Assembly (NCBI RefSeq): GCF_000003605.2
Contig: NW_003105111.1
Location: 133,114 to 163,610, forward strand
Source of the DNA: Saccoglossus kowalevskii
Taxonomy: Eukaryota > Hemichordata > Enteropneusta > Harrimaniidae
Direction: 5' to 3'
Length of the DNA stretch: 30,497 nucleotides
Positions within the stretch are counted from its first letter, which is position 1, and each line of letters opens with the position of its first letter. The translations under genes and the position numbers were made by a program. Shown here piece by piece: positions 26,852 through 30,497 of the stretch. The notes beneath the pieces are model-generated. The model was given only the letters and a program-made list of their open reading frames with translations, was not told the origin of the DNA and made no database searches.

Positions 26852-27854
26852 ATAGGCTGGTAGAAATGGGGGCACACGTTCTGCTTACGTTTCATTGTGA
26901 CCATACGTCCTTCACTCCTGCTGGTGTTGTTAACGGCTTTGTCCTAACAAGCTATACTTTGAAAATAGGTTATATTTAATGGAAATCTCCCTCAGTGCAG
27001 CAATGGACCCGGTTATTGTATAACTAGCGTCTTTGTTGCCATTTTAAGTTATTTATCTATTGTGATCACTTTTTTTTTATGTTTTGTCTGTAAAAAAGCC
27101 TAATAAAAATAAATGCAGTATTTAATGTCATTGGTTATCATTAAAACTTATACAACACATTTCAATAATATGGCTTTATTTTTTACTGTTACTCCCAAAA
27201 ATCAGATAAAAAAGTTTGGTCACCACAACTATTTTTGCACAAAAAATGTCAAACACTCATGAAAATAGTGTTTTTTAGCCATTTACCATTCGTATGGTAA
27301 GAATGTTTTCAACATATCTCTACATACAGCAAAAACAATCATATGCATTTATAAAATACTTATTGTTGTCCCAAGTAATTTTTTTTTAAATATTGCATAA
27401 AATTGATGAATTTCAATGAAAATAGTTTTAAAAAAGCATTTTGCAATGCACAGTAATCGTAATGTATTTAATGATGTGTGATGTAGAATATAACAGAGTT
27501 AATATCCTGTATCTCAAGGTTTTTCTCACTATGAAGATACGCACGTAATCCATGTGACAATTAACATTTATATAGCAAGAAAACAACAGCATAACAGAGA
27601 TTAGTTACAAATGTAGTAGTATAAAGGTTCCTATTCATAATAGTTGTGACTCATACAATGATCAAAGTAAATAGTTTGTTCAAGTTCAATTAGGTTCAAG
27701 GATAATTTAGCTCCTAGTCCTGTGCATGGTGAATATTTTTTACATTGCTATTTTATTGCTTCAGGAAGTGTGCATATGCAAAATACATATGATGTTGCAG
27801 TACTTGAGTGAACTGATAGATGGATTGAGTCAGCAATCTTTATCTTGAGTAGAC
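26852..27854. other. Upstream intron or flank; nothing recognised
   Basis: AT-rich DNA without exons, RNA genes or clear repeats. Confidence 0.55.
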
Positions 27855-28190
27855 TTACAGACATGTCAAAATATGTGATTTTAGACTAAAATTGACAGGA
27901 GTCGACCATCTTTGATCGGATGATAAAATTATTTTATGTGCATATGTATGCCAAGTCTATGTATAAAGTTTTCACTGAATTTGTCAAAAACAAATCAGTC
28001 AGCCATTTTCAGCTGAATTTATAAATCAAAGTGGTATGCATCAACTACCCATAGTGCCCACCAAGAAAATTACCGGTACCACATAAACACATTACCAAGA
28101 TCTGCTTTCGTTTATGTCAAAATATCTGATTTTAGTGCATTTTTACAACAAAAATGGCGGCCAGTCAGCCATCTTCGACAGCCATTTCAC
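27855..28190. repeat. Two tandem units of a dispersed repeat
   Basis: TGTCAAAATATGTGATTTTA (about 27863) recurs as TGTCAAAATATCTGATTTTA (about 28116), offset about 253 bp. Each is followed by a variant of GACAGGAGTCGACCATCTTT or GCGGCCAGTCAGCCATCTTC. It is related to the 'aaaatggccgcc' family at 6973-7938. Confidence 0.6.
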
Positions 28191-28664
28191 ACAATTCACT
28201 CTAACAACCTGCCTTAAAAAAAAAACTCAATGCACACAAAAAAACTCAATTTGCATTTTAGTTGCCAGTATACAAAAGTGCAAGCATGGTATTTCTAGTA
28301 TACATGTACATCTGCAATTCAAACTACAATATGGATATCGTAACATAATTAATAACAAGGTCATTTCAGCATCATGTTTGAAATCATTAAATTAGTCACG
28401 AAATTACAATTCCTGAGATGAATACGTCCTTTGTTTTATAAGCTGCATACTAGAAACCGTCAAATTCCAGTTTTGTGCAGTTTTACAATGTGGCTTGTTG
28501 TAATTAAAGCCAGTGAAATTAACTGTATTTCCTCTATTAGAAGAGAACATACATGTATGTAATTTAAATATAGATACATTTCGGTTTCCGAGTTGAATAT
28601 TTTGTATTCAAATAATTAAATGGAACTAAACAACAAGGAGAAATCATTCCCTATGATATATGAT
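28191..28664. other. Upstream intron or flank; nothing recognised
   Basis: AT-rich DNA. The 93-codon plus-strand frame at 28114-28395 begins inside the preceding repeat and has no recognisable domain. Confidence 0.55.
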
Positions 28665-28760
28665 TGTAAACCTTTTCACCACCAGTTCACTCTCTTCATC
28701 ACAAATTCACAAAATAGTCTCATTTATAGTCTGAACTTACTTTCAGAACATTGGGACAAC
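28665..28760. repeat. Dispersed repeat pair member (with 15710-15810)
   Basis: Similar in order and wording to 15710-15810, in the same orientation; see that entry. The region from 28761 to 29384 holds nothing else I can identify. Confidence 0.6.
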
Positions 28761-29384
28761 TTGAAAGAGACAAATATTTTTGTGTAAAAACTGAAAAATG
28801 ATGCAAATTTTGTCTGTTGGATCCAAAATTAGGGTTCATTTCCAAAAATATTGAAGGATACAGGAAAAAAGTGCTGAAAAATGTGGGTGAGAAAATCTTG
28901 TGATTAAAGAAGAATAATCGACAGTTATTTTTGCTGTTAGGAAATTTTGTGATTTGGTGTCATTTGTGACAAAATGTGACGAAAGTTAAGTGTCTTCATC
29001 AATTTTCATGGTACAAATTTCAGGATTTCAATGACTCATGAAATTAGCCAGTGAAATTCAAACCGACATTAATCATATTGTAAACTGAGGATGACAGTGT
29101 TGTTTAATCTAATATTAAAGTGTAAATATTGGTTGCCTAGCTACACAGCTGTTCATAGTCATAAAAAACATTAAAAGTTTTTGGTATTCTAACAAAACTT
29201 TCAGTTGAAAAATTAAAATTAAAATTAAAATTTGAATTTGAATTTGTAGGTTCTCTAAAATTATTATGACAATGGTTTTACAATATTTTTACATGTTGTA
29301 AAGGGCTGACCAGTAGACTTTCAGGAGGTTACACCACATTTATTACAACATAATGAAAGTTAACAAATTATATATGCTATTTTT

Positions 29385-29571
29385 TTTCAGAAGATGCAAA
29401 ATAGCAAGTTGATCGGTTGAAAAAATTCATGAAAACACAAATGCCCCAAATTGTTGCCATTTTTGTCAAAAATTCAAGATGGCGGACAAACTATGTGACT
29501 GATCAATTTTTTTTCTCAGAATAATTATACTTAAGCCATACATGCTACATGCAAAATATCAAGTTGATCAG
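29385..29571. repeat. Dispersed repeat unit 1 and start of unit 2
   Basis: GCAAAATAGCAAGTTGATCG starts one unit, and a second begins GCAAAATATCAAGTTGATCA at about 29551 and continues across the MITE at 29572-29733 into 29734-29870. Shared phrases include GAAAACACAAATGCC / GAAACAAATGCC and GTGACTGATC. Confidence 0.7.
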
Positions 29572-29733
29572 TTAAAGTGGGAGGGTCGTCACCTGCGCAC
29601 ACGTGGGAATTGAGTCCCAAGCGATGATAACACACGCTTGGAATGCAAAGACTCATGAGTAAACGCTTGTTTGTAAACAATGACATACTATGGGCACCTG
29701 ACGCATGAGTAGGTGACGACCCCCTCGCATTAA
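29572..29733 (-). mobile_element. TTAA-bounded MITE, copy 5
   Basis: Begins TTAAAGTGGGAGGGTCGTCA and ends AGGTGACGACCCCCTCGCAT followed by TAA. It splits a dispersed-repeat unit exactly at a TTAA, the best evidence in this window for the target site. The terminal inverted repeat is roughly 28 bp. No transposase is encoded, so an autonomous partner elsewhere is inferred. Confidence 0.92.
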
Positions 29734-29870
29734 AGCACTCATGAGAAACAAATGCCTTAAAAATTTTGTCATTTTAGATGAAAATTCAATGTCGACAGAA
29801 TCATGTGACTGATCCAAATTATTTGTTTGCTGTTCAAAATAGTTTGGAATATAAAAGTGCAAACATGGCA
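29734..29870. repeat. Dispersed repeat unit 2, right part
   Basis: Continuation of the unit begun at about 29551, resuming as AAGCACTCATGAGAAACAAA right after the MITE and ending around ATCATGTGACTGATCCAAAT. Confidence 0.65.
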
Positions 29871-30012
29871 AATTTCAAAATATTTGGTTAAATATGGCAT
29901 CAAGCTGTATAAAAAAACTACTTCCTGTTTTGAAGAAACCACTTGATCAATCACAACAAGCTTCGCACAAACTGTAATGAGCAATATACATGTACATGTG
30001 TAATATACAATG

Positions 30013-30497
30013 TGTTCAGTGGTTTCAGATCAATGCGTTCAGTGGTTTCAGATCAATGCGTTCAGTGGTTTCAGATCAATGCGTTCAGTGGTTTCAGATC
30101 AACGCGTTCAGTGGTTTCAGATCAATGCGTTCAGTGGTTTCAGATCAACGCGTTCAGTGGTTTCAGATCAACGCGTTCAGTGGTTTCAGATCAATGTGTT
30201 CAGTGGTTTCAGATCAATGTGTTCAGTGGTTTCAGATCAACGCGTTCAGTGGTTTCAGATCAACGCGTTCAGTGGTTTCAGATCAACGCGTTCAGTGGTT
30301 TCAGATCAACGCGTTCAGTGGTTTCATATCAACGCTTTCAGTGGTTTCAGATCAACGCGTTCAGTGGTTTCAGATCAACGCGTTCAGTGGTTTCAGATCA
30401 ACGCGTTCAGTGGTTTCAGATCAACGCGTTCAGTGGTTTCAGATCAACGCGTTCAGTGGTTTCAGATCAACGCGTTCAGTGGTTTCAGATCAACGCG
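30013..30497. repeat. 23-bp minisatellite running off the right edge
   Basis: Twenty-one copies of TTCAGTGGTTTCAGATCAAC plus GCG (23 bp), nearly identical apart from changes in the ACGCG segment (ATGCG, ATGTG, ACGCT) and one ATATC for AGATC. There are no spacers. The array continues beyond the window. Confidence 0.95.

Noticed and set aside
30013-30497. CRISPR-like regular array
   Set aside because: Units are contiguous 23-bp tandem copies without unique spacers, in a eukaryotic context; it is a minisatellite.

Overview
This window looks like AT-rich nuclear DNA from an invertebrate animal, probably marine. The evidence is a gene split into many small exons by 0.4-5.3 kb introns with GT..AG borders, abundant short non-autonomous transposons, minisatellites, and old dispersed repeats of a kind I associate with marine invertebrate genomes. 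There is no operon structure, no bacterial-style gene packing and no RNA gene that I can recognise. I cannot name the phylum from the sequence alone.

The only protein-coding gene I can support lies on the minus strand and spans about 668-22045. It is the N-terminal half of a full-length ABC transporter of subfamily A (ABCA1/ABCA4/ABCA12-like lipid transporters). I recovered twelve consecutive internal exons. Their splice phases agree at every junction and they sum to 2200 nt, or 733 complete codons. In gene order (right to left) they encode transmembrane helix 1, a large N-glycosylation-rich extracellular/luminal domain, and helices 2-6, ending in the conserved WYIEAVFP motif before the first nucleotide-binding domain. 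The ATPase domain and the whole second half lie beyond the left edge. The short first coding exon (start Met and cytosolic N-terminus) was not found in 22046-30497, so it is either cryptic there or beyond the right edge.

The introns and the 8.4 kb upstream of exon A hold the repeats. (i) Five copies of a roughly 125-165 bp inverted-repeat element bounded by TTAA. (ii) Four copies of a roughly 180-212 bp element with long terminal inverted repeats starting TACTGT, plus two copies of a related family. (iii) Three single-copy inverted-repeat elements of 136 bp, about 395 bp and about 820 bp. (iv) Minisatellites with periods of 11, 32, about 31, 18, 70, about 57, 5 and 23 bp. The 18-bp array is 1.26 kb long and open in several frames on both strands. 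(v) Degenerate dispersed repeats, one of which interrupts a minisatellite. The small open frames scattered through the window have no recognisable homology and look like chance frames in AT-rich or repetitive DNA.

I saw no convincing new biological system. The most useful observations are the exon-by-exon ABCA reconstruction, an apparent filled/empty-site comparison supporting TTAA target duplication by the piggyBac-like MITE, and a CpG-decay gradient across the 23-bp satellite at the right edge.
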